Assembly: GCA_002719425.1 (NCBI GenBank)
Contig: PBHA01000016.1
Span: forward strand, 1 to 46,443
Origin: Chloroflexota bacterium
Lineage (GTDB): Bacteria > Chloroflexota > Dehalococcoidia > UBA1151 > TMED-70
DNA: 46,443 nt
Direction: 5' to 3'
Shown: in pieces, positions 1 to 7,740 of the stretch
How the letters are laid out: the number at the start of each line of letters is the position of its first letter
Numbering within the stretch: position 1 is the stretch's first letter
Translations under genes and position numbers: made by a program
Notes under the pieces: generated by a model
Seen by the model: only the letters and a program-made list of their open reading frames with translations
Database searches by the model: none
Told to the model about the DNA's origin: nothing

Positions 1-60
1 TATCTGATTTTGTACCTAAGAGATATGGAACAACTAACTTTTAAAAAATAGGAGATAAAA

Positions 61-588
61 ATGGAACTTAATGTATTAGCTCAGATTATTACAGGAATGG
101 CGACATTGATTGTTGCTATAGTTCTGGTATTTCAATTAAGAAAACAAAACCAACAATTAGCAATCCAGCATAAAGATTTTACACAACAAATAAAGAATCA
201 AATAATGGATAGAAGAACATCAACTATGATCTCAAATCATTCAAACGATAAATTAAAAAAAATCATGGATATTGGGAGATATGATTACTCTAAATTAAAG
301 GATAGAATGGATAAAACTTTTTTTCATCAAATGATTGTAACTACTCTAGAATTACTACTATTGAAAAATAATTACTCAGAAGAAACTGGATATGAAAAGA
401 CTCTTCATCTAAAAGAGCTTCTTGGAAGTAGTCCAGGAACAAGACAAGCCTATAGAAATTCAACAATTAGACAACAACTTGATAACGAAGCTGTATTGAT
501 TTTAGACGAAATTGTAAAAGAAATTGACGAAGAAGTTGGTCTAGATGGTAAATTGGTAATTGAATCAACTTATCCGTATAAAAAATAA
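61..588 (+). CDS. Single-TM hypothetical protein (paralogue of 3306-3827)
   Basis: The function is not recognised. The 175-residue protein has one hydrophobic segment at about residues 5-25, with the motif AQIITGMATLIVAIVLVFQLR. It is followed by a Gln/Lys-rich, probably coiled-coil stretch (27-50) and a soluble helical domain. The ATG has a good SD (AGGAG, 7 nt upstream). The same membrane motif, overall length and a C-terminal pattern with G-R-(R/Q), YR and I-x-E occur in the minus-strand gene at 3306-3827, so the two are paralogues. It probably sits in the inner membrane with the helical part in the cytoplasm. The role is unknown. Confidence 0.75.
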   Translation: MELNVLAQIITGMATLIVAIVLVFQLRKQNQQLAIQHKDFTQQIKNQIMDRRTSTMISNHSNDKLKKIMDIGRYDYSKLKDRMDKTFFHQMIVTTLELLLLKNNYSEETGYEKTLHLKELLGSSPGTRQAYRNSTIRQQLDNEAVLILDEIVKEIDEEVGLDGKLVIESTYPYKK

Positions 589-618
589 AATTACTAAACT
601 TGAAAGAAAAGGTGAACT

Positions 619-1131
619 GTGAATTATTTTGCTGAGTCTATTAAAAGTGGAATCAAAGAATATTATGAAATATTAAGTAAATCTTTGGATGGACTGACTA
701 ATAATGAACTTATTTGGAGACCAAATATTCATTCGAATAATATTATTTTTCTGGTGTGGCATATGGCTTTAGTAGAAGATAATTTAGTTAATAAAATTCT
801 ATTAAGAAAAGAAAGAATCTGGATATCTAAAAATTATTATGAGAAATATCCTTCTCTAAAAAATGAAATAGGTTTTGGCTTTTCACAAAAACAAATAAAT
901 GAATTTCCAAATATGGAAATTAATTGGTTGTCTGATTATTCTGCTGTTATTAAGAATCAAACTATTGATTTATTAAATAAAATAACCGAGAAAGATCTAT
1001 CAATAAAATATAATTTTTTTGGTAGACAGGTTACTGGTTTTTTTGTTTTAGGAAGATTAATGACTGAATTAAATCAGCATTTAGGACAAATTTCTTACAT
1101 TAGAGGAATGATTAGAGGGCTAAATAAATGA
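619..1131 (+). CDS. DinB-fold (DinB/DUF664-like) protein
   Basis: This 170-residue four-helix-bundle protein resembles the DinB/YfiT superfamily, whose members are metal-binding and often act as thiol-dependent transferases or have unknown roles. Supporting motifs are WRPN near residue 33, the helix-1 signature FLVWHMALVED with H48, and a C-terminal helix ELNQHLGQISYIRGM with H154. H48 and H154 are candidate metal ligands. The start is GTG with AAGGTGA just upstream. It lies 30 nt after the TM protein on the same strand, so co-transcription is possible. The substrate is unknown. Confidence 0.7.
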   Translation: MNYFAESIKSGIKEYYEILSKSLDGLTNNELIWRPNIHSNNIIFLVWHMALVEDNLVNKILLRKERIWISKNYYEKYPSLKNEIGFGFSQKQINEFPNMEINWLSDYSAVIKNQTIDLLNKITEKDLSIKYNFFGRQVTGFFVLGRLMTELNQHLGQISYIRGMIRGLNK

Positions 1132-1206
1132 GTGATGTCGCTTATGCATAGTAGTTACTTAGATTCTCTTATGTAAGAAATTTAATATAATTCACTCTCC
1201 TGATAT

Positions 1207-1226
1207 AGCTTGAAGAAAGCTTTATT
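1207..1226. terminator. Weak hairpin between convergent genes
   Basis: AGCTT and AAGCT form a 5-bp stem with a 5-nt loop, followed by TTATTT, in the gap between the convergent genes ending at 1131 and 1245. The stem is short, so this is only a tentative terminator. Confidence 0.2.
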
Positions 1227-1244
1227 TCCTTGCTAATAATAAAG

Positions 1245-1856
1245 TTAGTAATGAATAACATTTGCAATATGCCTATTATGACTTAGTGCAATTTCTCCCA
1301 TTTTTGAGATCTTTGGAATATCATCTAAGAAGAACTTATATTCACTTAAAGATTTAATGGGTAAACGCATAAAAACTAAATCAAAATCTCCGGTAATATT
1401 TACTGATAAATTCGGTTTTACACCTTCTTTTTTTGCTCTACCTTCTCTCAGCATATCAACAAGATCCCATCTTTTGCCTCTAGCAGCTTTCCAAACATTG
1501 GTTAATAAAAATTTAGGTTTATCATCCACAGTTATTCCTTCATATGGTTCAATGATTTCTTGCATCCAAAAATTTATCGGTCTAACTAGATGACCAAATA
1601 CTTTATTTGCTTGGGTCAAAAAATCTTTATTTTGGTATAGTTTACCTAGTAATTCCTCGTGCTCTTCCATACTTTCATAAGGATGAATAGAGATTACTGG
1701 AGTCTCTGGCATTGAAGCTACATCAATAACAATATTAGGATCATTTCTATCAGCAACATCATTAATGATTTGCCTGATTTTTATAATTTCATCAATAAGT
1801 TGATTCTTTTCATTTGCTTTAGGAATATGAACTACTCTATTTACAACTTTTGGCAT
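1245..1856 (-). CDS. Hypothetical protein, possible dimeric alpha/beta-barrel (NIPSNAP-like) fold
   Basis: The function is not recognised. The 203-residue soluble protein has no signal or TM segment. Two alpha/beta halves can be discerned. The second half contains LLTNVWKAARGKRWDLVDML, then a KPNLSVNIT strand, and ends in HNRHIANVIHY. The gene immediately upstream on the same strand (1937-2557) shows the same pattern (WIMHCKVGERQKVIDACID, then IKPNVSITL, then DRHQTLLHHD), so the two are tandem, strongly diverged paralogues. The pattern of long strands, helices and His-rich ends suggests a dimeric alpha/beta-barrel such as NIPSNAP or EthD, but this is inference. The start ATG has GAAAGGA upstream. 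Confidence 0.6.
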   Translation of the reverse strand: MPKVVNRVVHIPKANEKNQLIDEIIKIRQIINDVADRNDPNIVIDVASMPETPVISIHPYESMEEHEELLGKLYQNKDFLTQANKVFGHLVRPINFWMQEIIEPYEGITVDDKPKFLLTNVWKAARGKRWDLVDMLREGRAKKEGVKPNLSVNITGDFDLVFMRLPIKSLSEYKFFLDDIPKISKMGEIALSHNRHIANVIHY

Positions 1857-1936
1857 TTTTTTCCTTTCTTTAAATTTTATTAAATATAAAAATATATGAA
1901 TTAAGATTTTGCTAATATATTTAGCTCAAAGTTCAA

Positions 1937-2557
1937 TTAATCATGATGAAGTAATGTTTGATGTCTATCAAATCCAGTTACTAAATCCTTAACTTTTTTG
2001 ATAAAATCAGGCGCTGTTTTATCATTGCCTTCATCTTCTAATTCATTGAAATTCTTAAGTAACCTAGTAACAAAAACACCTCCTATTAACGGTGAACTAA
2101 GTGTGATGGAAACGTTTGGTTTAATGCCATTAAAATTCTCAGCTTGATCAATACAAGCATCTATGACTTTCTGCCTTTCACCAACCTTACAATGCATAAT
2201 CCATTGGTCATGAATTTGACAATCTCTTAAATAGTCAGATAAATTTCCATCTACTCCAGACATAGGTTTTATAACCTTAAATATTTTATTTGCATAACTT
2301 TCACATATTGAATTTAATTCATAAACTTTATCTATTACTTTTGTATCTGGTTTTGTAAAATTTAGCCATTCAGAAATTTCTTCAAGAGTTTCAAATCTTC
2401 GGAAATGACTAATAAATCCAGTAGGATTGGTAAACCCCTGAGTTACAGCCCCTTGTCCAGACCAACCCATTAATTTTCTTAATTCTATAGTTCCTTCTAA
2501 TACTTCTTTTTGTTTACCTACTAAAGGTTTTCTAAATGTTCTAAATATATAAGCCAT
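1937..2557 (-). CDS. Hypothetical protein, tandem paralogue of 1245-1856
   Basis: The function is not recognised. The chosen start is the ATG of MAYIFRTFRKP at 2557, because TTGGAG lies 6 nt upstream; an in-frame TTG at 2569 would place the SD inside the coding region. The protein is 206 residues and soluble. The N-terminal half carries a tryptophan/glycine-rich stretch (GWSGQGAVTQG), and HFRRFETLEEISEWL resembles a ferredoxin-like strand-helix unit. The C-terminal half aligns by motif with the neighbour at 1245-1856. The gap between them is about 80 nt on the same strand, so they may be co-expressed. Confidence 0.6.
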   Translation of the reverse strand: MAYIFRTFRKPLVGKQKEVLEGTIELRKLMGWSGQGAVTQGFTNPTGFISHFRRFETLEEISEWLNFTKPDTKVIDKVYELNSICESYANKIFKVIKPMSGVDGNLSDYLRDCQIHDQWIMHCKVGERQKVIDACIDQAENFNGIKPNVSITLSSPLIGGVFVTRLLKNFNELEDEGNDKTAPDFIKKVKDLVTGFDRHQTLLHHD

Positions 2558-2714
2558 AAAATACTCCAATTGATTTTTTTTGAATTAATAATATAGCTAT
2601 TAGCAAACTGCTAAAAATTTTTCTAAAGAGAATGTTCTTAAAAAGTAAAACTATGGTGTATGGTGATTATATATTGAGTATAAATTAAACTTTTTTATCC
2701 GATTGGAAGTTTGA

Positions 2715-3287
2715 TTAAAAACCTATCTCAAAGTTAAAGGATTTGTTTAATTGATCCTTAACACTGCTAGCGTGTCCTTGTGCTTTTACGTTAACCCATT
2801 TTCTTATAAGTAAAGCATTCTTATCTATTAGAAAAGTAGATCGAACAACTCCCAATAATTTATTATCATCGTAAATTCTATCAATCACTTTTGGGAACTT
2901 TTTTAAGTATTCCAAATCATTTGGAAATAATTCATATTCTCCCCATATTCCATAATCTTTCATCATTTGTTGACTTGGGTCACAACATAGTTGAAATGGT
3001 AAATTATTTTCATTAGAAAAGTCAACATGGTCTTCATGATCATCTGGACTGATACCGTAAACATCGCAATCTAGTTCTTGTAGTTCATCATATACATCTC
3101 TAAATTCGCATGCTTCAATGGTACATCCTGACGAATTATCTAAAGGATAGAAATAAAGAACAGCAGGTTTGCCTATAATATCATTAAGTGTAAATTTATT
3201 ATTATTCATATCTAATAGAGTAAAATTTGGAACTTTTGCTCCAACTTCTATTTCAGATTGATTTATTAATCTCAGTAATTCAGGCAT
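2715..3287 (-). CDS. bcp: Peroxiredoxin, BCP/PrxQ type (AhpC/TSA)
   Basis: This thiol peroxidase reduces H2O2 and organic peroxides in the cytoplasm. The thioredoxin-fold core runs from about residue 15 (VPNFTLLD) to 170. The active-site motif YFYPLDNSSGCTIEACEFRD places the peroxidatic Cys at C55 and the PrxQ-type resolving Cys at C60. The usual DDTPGC is DNSSGC here, with Ser in place of the conserved Thr. A stretch at about 120-140 (FPNDLEYLKKFPKV) makes the protein somewhat longer (190 aa) than a typical BCP. No SD is evident before the ATG. The stop lies downstream of the single-TM paralogue gene (18-nt gap), so the two form a probable operon. Confidence 0.85.
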   Translation of the reverse strand: MPELLRLINQSEIEVGAKVPNFTLLDMNNNKFTLNDIIGKPAVLYFYPLDNSSGCTIEACEFRDVYDELQELDCDVYGISPDDHEDHVDFSNENNLPFQLCCDPSQQMMKDYGIWGEYELFPNDLEYLKKFPKVIDRIYDDNKLLGVVRSTFLIDKNALLIRKWVNVKAQGHASSVKDQLNKSFNFEIGF

Positions 3288-3305
3288 TTTGTCAAAATTT
3301 GTTTT

Positions 3306-3827
3306 TTATTTATTTTCATTAATTTTTTCTGTTAATAAAGAAGTATCTTGGCCATTTTCACCAACTTTTTCTTCAATTTCAGTTATAAAAGTATCGATTT
3401 TTTTTACAAATTCTTCAGGTAAAGTGTATCTCATCATACTTTCTCTATAAAATTTTCTCCTTCCTGGAAATAAAGCTAGATTAACTTTTAATGCAAAGTC
3501 AGGATCAACTTGAAGCAGATCTGTGTATTGTTCAGCTATATTACTTAAATTCATTTCAGCTTGAAAAATTCTATAAAATCTTGTTCTTTCTTCCTGATTA
3601 TTCAAGTCATTAAAATCATGACCTCCTCTATAATTTATTTCAGAAAGTTTAGGATTGTCAGCAAGGGCTATTGCCAAATTTTGTCTCTGTTCATTAATAG
3701 CTAAAACTAGTTCTCTTTTAGCATCCTTGTGCTGTTGTCTTAATTGATATACCAATGCAATAGCTACAAAAAATGTAGCAATACCTGTAATTATTTGAGC
3801 TATAGAAATAATAAGTTGTGTATCCAT
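3306..3827 (-). CDS. Single-TM hypothetical protein (paralogue of 61-588)
   Basis: The function is unknown. The start is taken at 3827 because AAGGAG lies 7 nt upstream of that ATG; a longer in-frame reading to 3908 has no SD, and its extra 27 residues look non-coding. The 173-residue product begins with MDTQLIISIAQIITGIATFF, a TM segment at about 5-25, then VYQLRQQ, a Lys/Gln-rich helix and a helical domain. Length and motifs match the protein at 61-588. It is followed 18 nt later by the peroxiredoxin gene. Confidence 0.75.
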   Translation of the reverse strand: MDTQLIISIAQIITGIATFFVAIALVYQLRQQHKDAKRELVLAINEQRQNLAIALADNPKLSEINYRGGHDFNDLNNQEERTRFYRIFQAEMNLSNIAEQYTDLLQVDPDFALKVNLALFPGRRKFYRESMMRYTLPEEFVKKIDTFITEIEEKVGENGQDTSLLTEKINENK

Positions 3828-4162
3828 TTTTATACTCCTTAAAATAATTTTCAACTTTTTATAAAAATCATATGAAAAAGAATGATTCTGTATACCCCTC
3901 AACATCATTCTTAATAAGAAGTTCTTAGAATCTTCACAAAGAACACATAATCAAGTTCTAGAATTTTTAATGTACATCAAAATCAATTTGTGATTTTTCC
4001 TTTTTCTAAATTTGGGTTTTGGCACAAATAATTATTGGTGTATCTAGTTCCTTTTGGTTGGTATTTTTTTAAGCCAAAAACTCATATCAATCAAGAGGAC
4101 ATAAAAACTTTCTTCCATCACATTAATGTATATATGTATACTTATGTTTATATAATAAAACT
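3828..4162. other. Intergenic region, 335 bp
   Basis: This divergent spacer carries the SD of the minus-strand gene (AAGGAG near 3834) and, at its right end, a good -10 hexamer TATAAT at 4151-4156, only 7 nt before the ATG at 4163. TTTTGG and CCAAAA near 4050-4075 could pair. No convincing gene or RNA is seen. Confidence 0.5.
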
Positions 4163-4330
4163 ATGTTTTTCGAAGTAAAAAAAATAAAAGACAGATGGTG
4201 GATAATAATGCCCTCTGGAGAAATATTTTTTTCAATCGGTCTTAATCATTTTGATCCTTCAACAATGAAATATAAGGAAAATATATCTATTTGGAAAAAA
4301 AATATAATTCTAATATTCATGAATGGTTGA
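4163..4330 (+). pseudogene. N-terminal fragment of the agarase-like glycoside hydrolase (frame 1 of a split gene)
   Basis: Reading from ATG 4163 gives 55 residues, including DRWWIIMPSGEIFFSIGLNH and then Y-K-x-N-I-S-I-W-K-K, before a stop at 4328-4330. This is the typical first beta-strand of GH-A agarase-like proteins (R-W-W-x-x-x-P-x-G-x-x-F-F-S-x-G). At the A8 run (4295-4302) the reading must slip by -1 to continue as K-Y-N-S-N in the frame used by 4291-5220. One more A would fuse both into one protein of about 350 residues. Upstream TATAAT at 4151-4156 suggests a leaderless start. The cause could be a sequencing error, a real mutation, or slippage. Confidence 0.65.
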
Positions 4331-5220
4331 AAAAATCAGTATCAAAAAACTTAAAAAATTGGGGTTTTAATACTGTTGGTTGGGTTCAAGATCTAACTAT
4401 TAGAAGTTACCAACACTCAAGGAATTTTACAAGAGATGAATATAACTCTATTAATCTTCCCTACTGCCATATGTTGCCTTTTATTGAGTCACATCAGTGG
4501 GATAAACATTCTAATAACTATGACATACTGAGTCCAGACTGGGAAGAATGGTGTGATTATGTAGCCAGGACTCATGTTGCTGACTTATCGAATGATTCAA
4601 ACCTTATTGGTTACTTTTACTCAGATACTCCAACATGGGTTCATACACGTCCAATAAATAAATGGAGGGGTCCTATTTTTGATCCTGATATGATGAACAC
4701 AGATGCAGGAATAAAACAATTATCTAAGCTAGCAAATCGATATTATAAAACTACTTATAATGCAATCAGACGCTATGATAAAAATCACTTAATTCTTGGA
4801 GATAGATATGAAGCAACAGAAAGAATCCCTGATGAGATTATAAATGCTGCTCTCCCATATGTTGATATTTTATCTTTTCAAGATTTTAAAAATCCAATTA
4901 ATAATATGAATTATTGGTACAAGAAAACAGGAAAACCAATACTATTAGCTGATTCTGCAAAAATGAAGTGGGATACTTTGCCTGGTGAAATTTCAAAAAA
5001 TGATGGAGACTGGTATGCAATGATTCTTTCAAATCTTCAAAATAATCCAGGCTGTGTTGGATTTCATCTTTGTGGTAGTTATCAGAGAAATAGATCAAGG
5101 CGATATGGTCTTATAGATGAACAAGAGATTCCAGATAAAAAAAACATATCCATAATCACTAAAGCAAATAAAGCTAACAAAATATGGCTTGAAGAATTCG
5201 CTAAAACTAAAAATATATGA
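4291..5220 (+). CDS. Agarase-like glycoside hydrolase (GH-A TIM barrel), main part
   Basis: As called from TTG 4291, the 309 residues lack the first strand, which is encoded by 4163-4302 in another frame. Features are LKNWGFNTVGWVQDL (20-34), typical of agarase-like GH-A barrels, NLIGYFYSDTPTW (104-116), where related enzymes have a D-N-E acid/base strand, and GKPILLADSAK (214-224), where the nucleophile strand often ends in Glu. Both expected Glu positions are changed (Thr113/Asp111 and Asp221), so classical retaining hydrolysis is uncertain. There is no signal peptide, which suggests a cytoplasmic protein. No SD supports TTG as an authentic start. The family is inferred from motifs only. 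Confidence 0.6.
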   Translation: MEKKYNSNIHEWLKKSVSKNLKNWGFNTVGWVQDLTIRSYQHSRNFTRDEYNSINLPYCHMLPFIESHQWDKHSNNYDILSPDWEEWCDYVARTHVADLSNDSNLIGYFYSDTPTWVHTRPINKWRGPIFDPDMMNTDAGIKQLSKLANRYYKTTYNAIRRYDKNHLILGDRYEATERIPDEIINAALPYVDILSFQDFKNPINNMNYWYKKTGKPILLADSAKMKWDTLPGEISKNDGDWYAMILSNLQNNPGCVGFHLCGSYQRNRSRRYGLIDEQEIPDKKNISIITKANKANKIWLEEFAKTKNI

Positions 5221-5528
5221 ATTTATAATAAGAGTTTCATTACGAGTGTTAAAGTAACAACTTTGGTAAATTCATAAAATTTATTACTCAAGCCAGAGAT
5301 ATGGTTCAAAAAAATCATTGTCAACATTATATTTTTCATAAAATGACAAGTAAGATGAAACAATTGAGCTTAGAAAATTTGAAATACTATTTATCATATT
5401 TATATAAGTTTTTGACTATTCAATTTAATAATAAAATTCAATTATGTGTTTCTTATGAATATTTTGTTAAGAAAGAATGTAAAAAACTAGACTAGTTATT
5501 AGTATCAGCACATAGAAGGAAAATTAAT
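5221..5528. other. Intergenic region, 308 bp
   Basis: It holds one 64-codon open frame (5301-5495) without an SD and with a composition that looks random, so it is not called as a gene. The right end carries the SD AAGGAA of the DUF805 gene. Nothing else is recognised. Confidence 0.4.
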
Positions 5529-5885
5529 ATGGAATTTATATCTGCAATCAAAGATGGTTTTAAGTATTATGCAAATATTAAAACTAAAGCTTCAAGGACT
5601 AAACTATATTATTGGTTTTTATTCGCTCTAATATCACTCATTTTTTGTAACTTGATTGATATTGTTATTTTTGATTCTAATACTTATATCCAGTTTTTCG
5701 AGCTAAATAAACCAACAGGATGGTTTAGTAGAATATGGTTTTGGTCTATTATTACTCCCTCAATTACTATAATTATAAGAAGAATAAAGGATATGAATAA
5801 ACCTTTCTTGAATCAAAAAGAATTCATTGATATTCCTATTATGATCCTAATTTTATTTTTTATGCTGTTAGTATTGGCTTACTAG
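5529..5885 (+). CDS. DUF805 (YhaH-like) inner-membrane protein
   Basis: This small integral membrane protein of 118 residues has three hydrophobic segments, at about 28-48, 72-85 and 100-117. The DUF805 pattern is visible. It includes an N-terminal amphipathic stretch ending in K-A-S-R-T-K-x-Y-Y-W-F before TM1, and PSITIIIRRIKDMNKP, which matches the family's P-x-x-x-x-x-x-R-R-x-x-D signature. The family has no firmly assigned function. AAGGAA lies about 9 nt upstream of ATG. It is followed by the phosphoesterase gene on the same strand with a gap of about 100 nt. Confidence 0.65.
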   Translation: MEFISAIKDGFKYYANIKTKASRTKLYYWFLFALISLIFCNLIDIVIFDSNTYIQFFELNKPTGWFSRIWFWSIITPSITIIIRRIKDMNKPFLNQKEFIDIPIMILILFFMLLVLAY

Positions 5886-5985
5886 ATAAAAAATATTTTT
5901 CATTAGACTTAATAATTAGAAATGGAATTTGGAGTATAAAAATGGAACTAATAAAAACAGTAAAACTTGTATCAGGGGTAAAGAA

Positions 5986-6807
5986 ATGTCAATTTTACTG
6001 ATAACTGACACACAGCTTGGAATGGCATTAAAAAATGTCAAATATGGTAAATGGACCGAAAAGGCTCTTTCATGGAGCAGTGGTTTAGAACCATCTGAAA
6101 AAGAGTTACAAAACTTAAATAAATTTCTTCAGCTAACAAAGACGCATAATCCAGAATTTATTATACACACAGGTGATATTATAAACGAAATTGATAAAGT
6201 AACTGATATTTCAAACTATAAATCATTTGTAAATGAAATTGGATACAACATAAATCATGTACCTGGGAATCATGATGTAGGCAAAAATTCTGACAAATTA
6301 TCAATAGAAGGATTAAATTTTTATAATAAACATTTTGGTAATGATTTTTATAATTTTCAATGGAATGATTTTGAGTTGTTTTTTTTGAATAGTTCAAAAT
6401 TTATAAATTACGAAAATAAAGATTTATATAAACAACAAATTGACTTCATAAAAGAAACGCTGCAAGTATTTTCATCAAGCAAAAAAATTATAGTGTTTAT
6501 GCATCACCCACCATTTATTAAAGAAAATGACATCTTAAGTTCTCATAAAGAACTTATTTATAGCAAAGATTTATCCTACTGGATTTTTGAAGACAAAATT
6601 AATAATGAATTCTTTGAATTATTTAAAGATCATAAACTTGAATATATTTTTACAGGTCATTTACATCTTAATTTAGAAACATCTTTTGAAAAGACAAAGA
6701 TAATTACTACTTCTGCACTAGGATTACCTTTAGCTGAGGATCCTTCTGGTTATAGAGTTCTAGATTATAAAGATGGAAAATTAACTTACGATTTTTATCC
6801 ACTATAA
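5986..6807 (+). CDS. Calcineurin-like metallophosphoesterase, CPPED1-like
   Basis: This dimetal phosphohydrolase has the motif blocks ITDTQLG (residues about 6-12), HTGDII, GNHD, FMHHPP and TGHLHLN. The first block is D-x-Q, not the common D-x-H; as I recall, the eukaryotic/bacterial CPPED1 (CSTP1) group uses this variant, and the following conserved E-K-E-L and N-P-E-F-I-I-H-T-G-D context fits. The start ATG 5986 follows AGGGG at 5974-5978. A longer frame from TTG 5929 would add 19 residues with no family match. There is no signal peptide, so it is probably cytoplasmic. The substrate (a phosphoprotein or small phosphoester) is unknown. Confidence 0.75.
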   Translation: MSILLITDTQLGMALKNVKYGKWTEKALSWSSGLEPSEKELQNLNKFLQLTKTHNPEFIIHTGDIINEIDKVTDISNYKSFVNEIGYNINHVPGNHDVGKNSDKLSIEGLNFYNKHFGNDFYNFQWNDFELFFLNSSKFINYENKDLYKQQIDFIKETLQVFSSSKKIIVFMHHPPFIKENDILSSHKELIYSKDLSYWIFEDKINNEFFELFKDHKLEYIFTGHLHLNLETSFEKTKIITTSALGLPLAEDPSGYRVLDYKDGKLTYDFYPL

Positions 6808-6850
6808 ATAATTTTTTGGATTTCACTTGAGCTAGAACCTATGGATATTT

Positions 6851-7726
6851 TTATAAATGATCCCAATTTCCTGGGTTTAGCAAGCTTACATCATTAGATG
6901 ATAATTCTTTGGGAATTGAGGGGATATTACCATCTTCAGCCTGAAGAATCTTTTGCAACTGATTTTTATTATCTACACCTACTAATACTTTTGTAATTTC
7001 AGGAATAGAAACCATATATCTAATGGTGGCCTCTAAAGCTGATAATTTATTATCAGCAAGCCATTCATACCAAAGATTCCACAAATCTTTCCATCTATCA
7101 AACTTTTTTGGTATAGTATTTTGATTCATTAATAGTAACCCTTGTAAAAAAGCCGAACGAGTGTGTATCTCTATTCCTTTCGAATAAATTTTTTTTAATA
7201 AACCGTTTTCAATTAAACGTCTATCTAAAATATTCATTGGTAATTGAATAATATCAATATCAAACCTATCAATAATCTTTATCAGTTGATCATCAATATA
7301 AGCAGAAACACCAATTTTATTAACTAATCCCTGGTTTTTTAGAATTTGAAGTTGATTGAAAATCAATTCGCCACCTGGTTTTAACAGGTCTTCACCATGA
7401 TGAACTAAAAACGCATATAATGATTTTTGTTTTAATAATCTTAATGACTTATTTAAATCACTTATTACTAAACTCGCTATTTTTTTTGTAATAACTTCTT
7501 GATCAAAGCCCCTAGTTTTAGTAACAATATCAAAGTCTTTAGTGTTCGCATCTCCCAATACTTTTTCACTGGATCCATAAAGTTGAGCAGTATCAAGTAA
7601 TTTTATATCATTATCTCGAGCGTAATTTATAATATTTATAACTTCGTTCGACTCAACCTTGATACCTGAATTTATACCATAATCGATACCAAACTGAACT
7701 GTTCCAAGGGCTATTTTTTTAGACAT
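6851..7726 (-). CDS. Aldo/keto reductase
   Basis: This NAD(P)H-dependent oxidoreductase is a (beta/alpha)8 barrel of 291 residues. The tetrad is visible: D45 and Y50 (LLDTAQLYG), K70 (VTKT) and H109 (LVHH). The N-terminal ALGTVQFGIDYGI motif is typical of the AKR branch often found in polysaccharide or sugar-dehydrogenase contexts. C-terminal VLVGVDNKNQL forms the cofactor-phosphate loop. The gene lies 14 nt downstream of an amidase on the same strand, and its SD (AGGAAG) overlaps the amidase stop, so the three genes 9337-6851 look like one operon. The substrate is unknown. Confidence 0.88.
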   Translation of the reverse strand: MSKKIALGTVQFGIDYGINSGIKVESNEVINIINYARDNDIKLLDTAQLYGSSEKVLGDANTKDFDIVTKTRGFDQEVITKKIASLVISDLNKSLRLLKQKSLYAFLVHHGEDLLKPGGELIFNQLQILKNQGLVNKIGVSAYIDDQLIKIIDRFDIDIIQLPMNILDRRLIENGLLKKIYSKGIEIHTRSAFLQGLLLMNQNTIPKKFDRWKDLWNLWYEWLADNKLSALEATIRYMVSIPEITKVLVGVDNKNQLQKILQAEDGNIPSIPKELSSNDVSLLNPGNWDHL

Positions 7727-7740
7727 ATCTCTTTCACTTC

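Noticed and set aside
1..51. Tail of a gene entering from the left edge
   Set aside because: Two frames end within the first 60 bases (TAG at 49-51, and a TAA ending FVPKRYGTTNF). Too short to choose or name a family.
5301..5495. 64-codon open frame between the agarase-like and DUF805 genes
   Set aside because: No SD, random-looking composition and no motif; the neighbours are fully explained without it.
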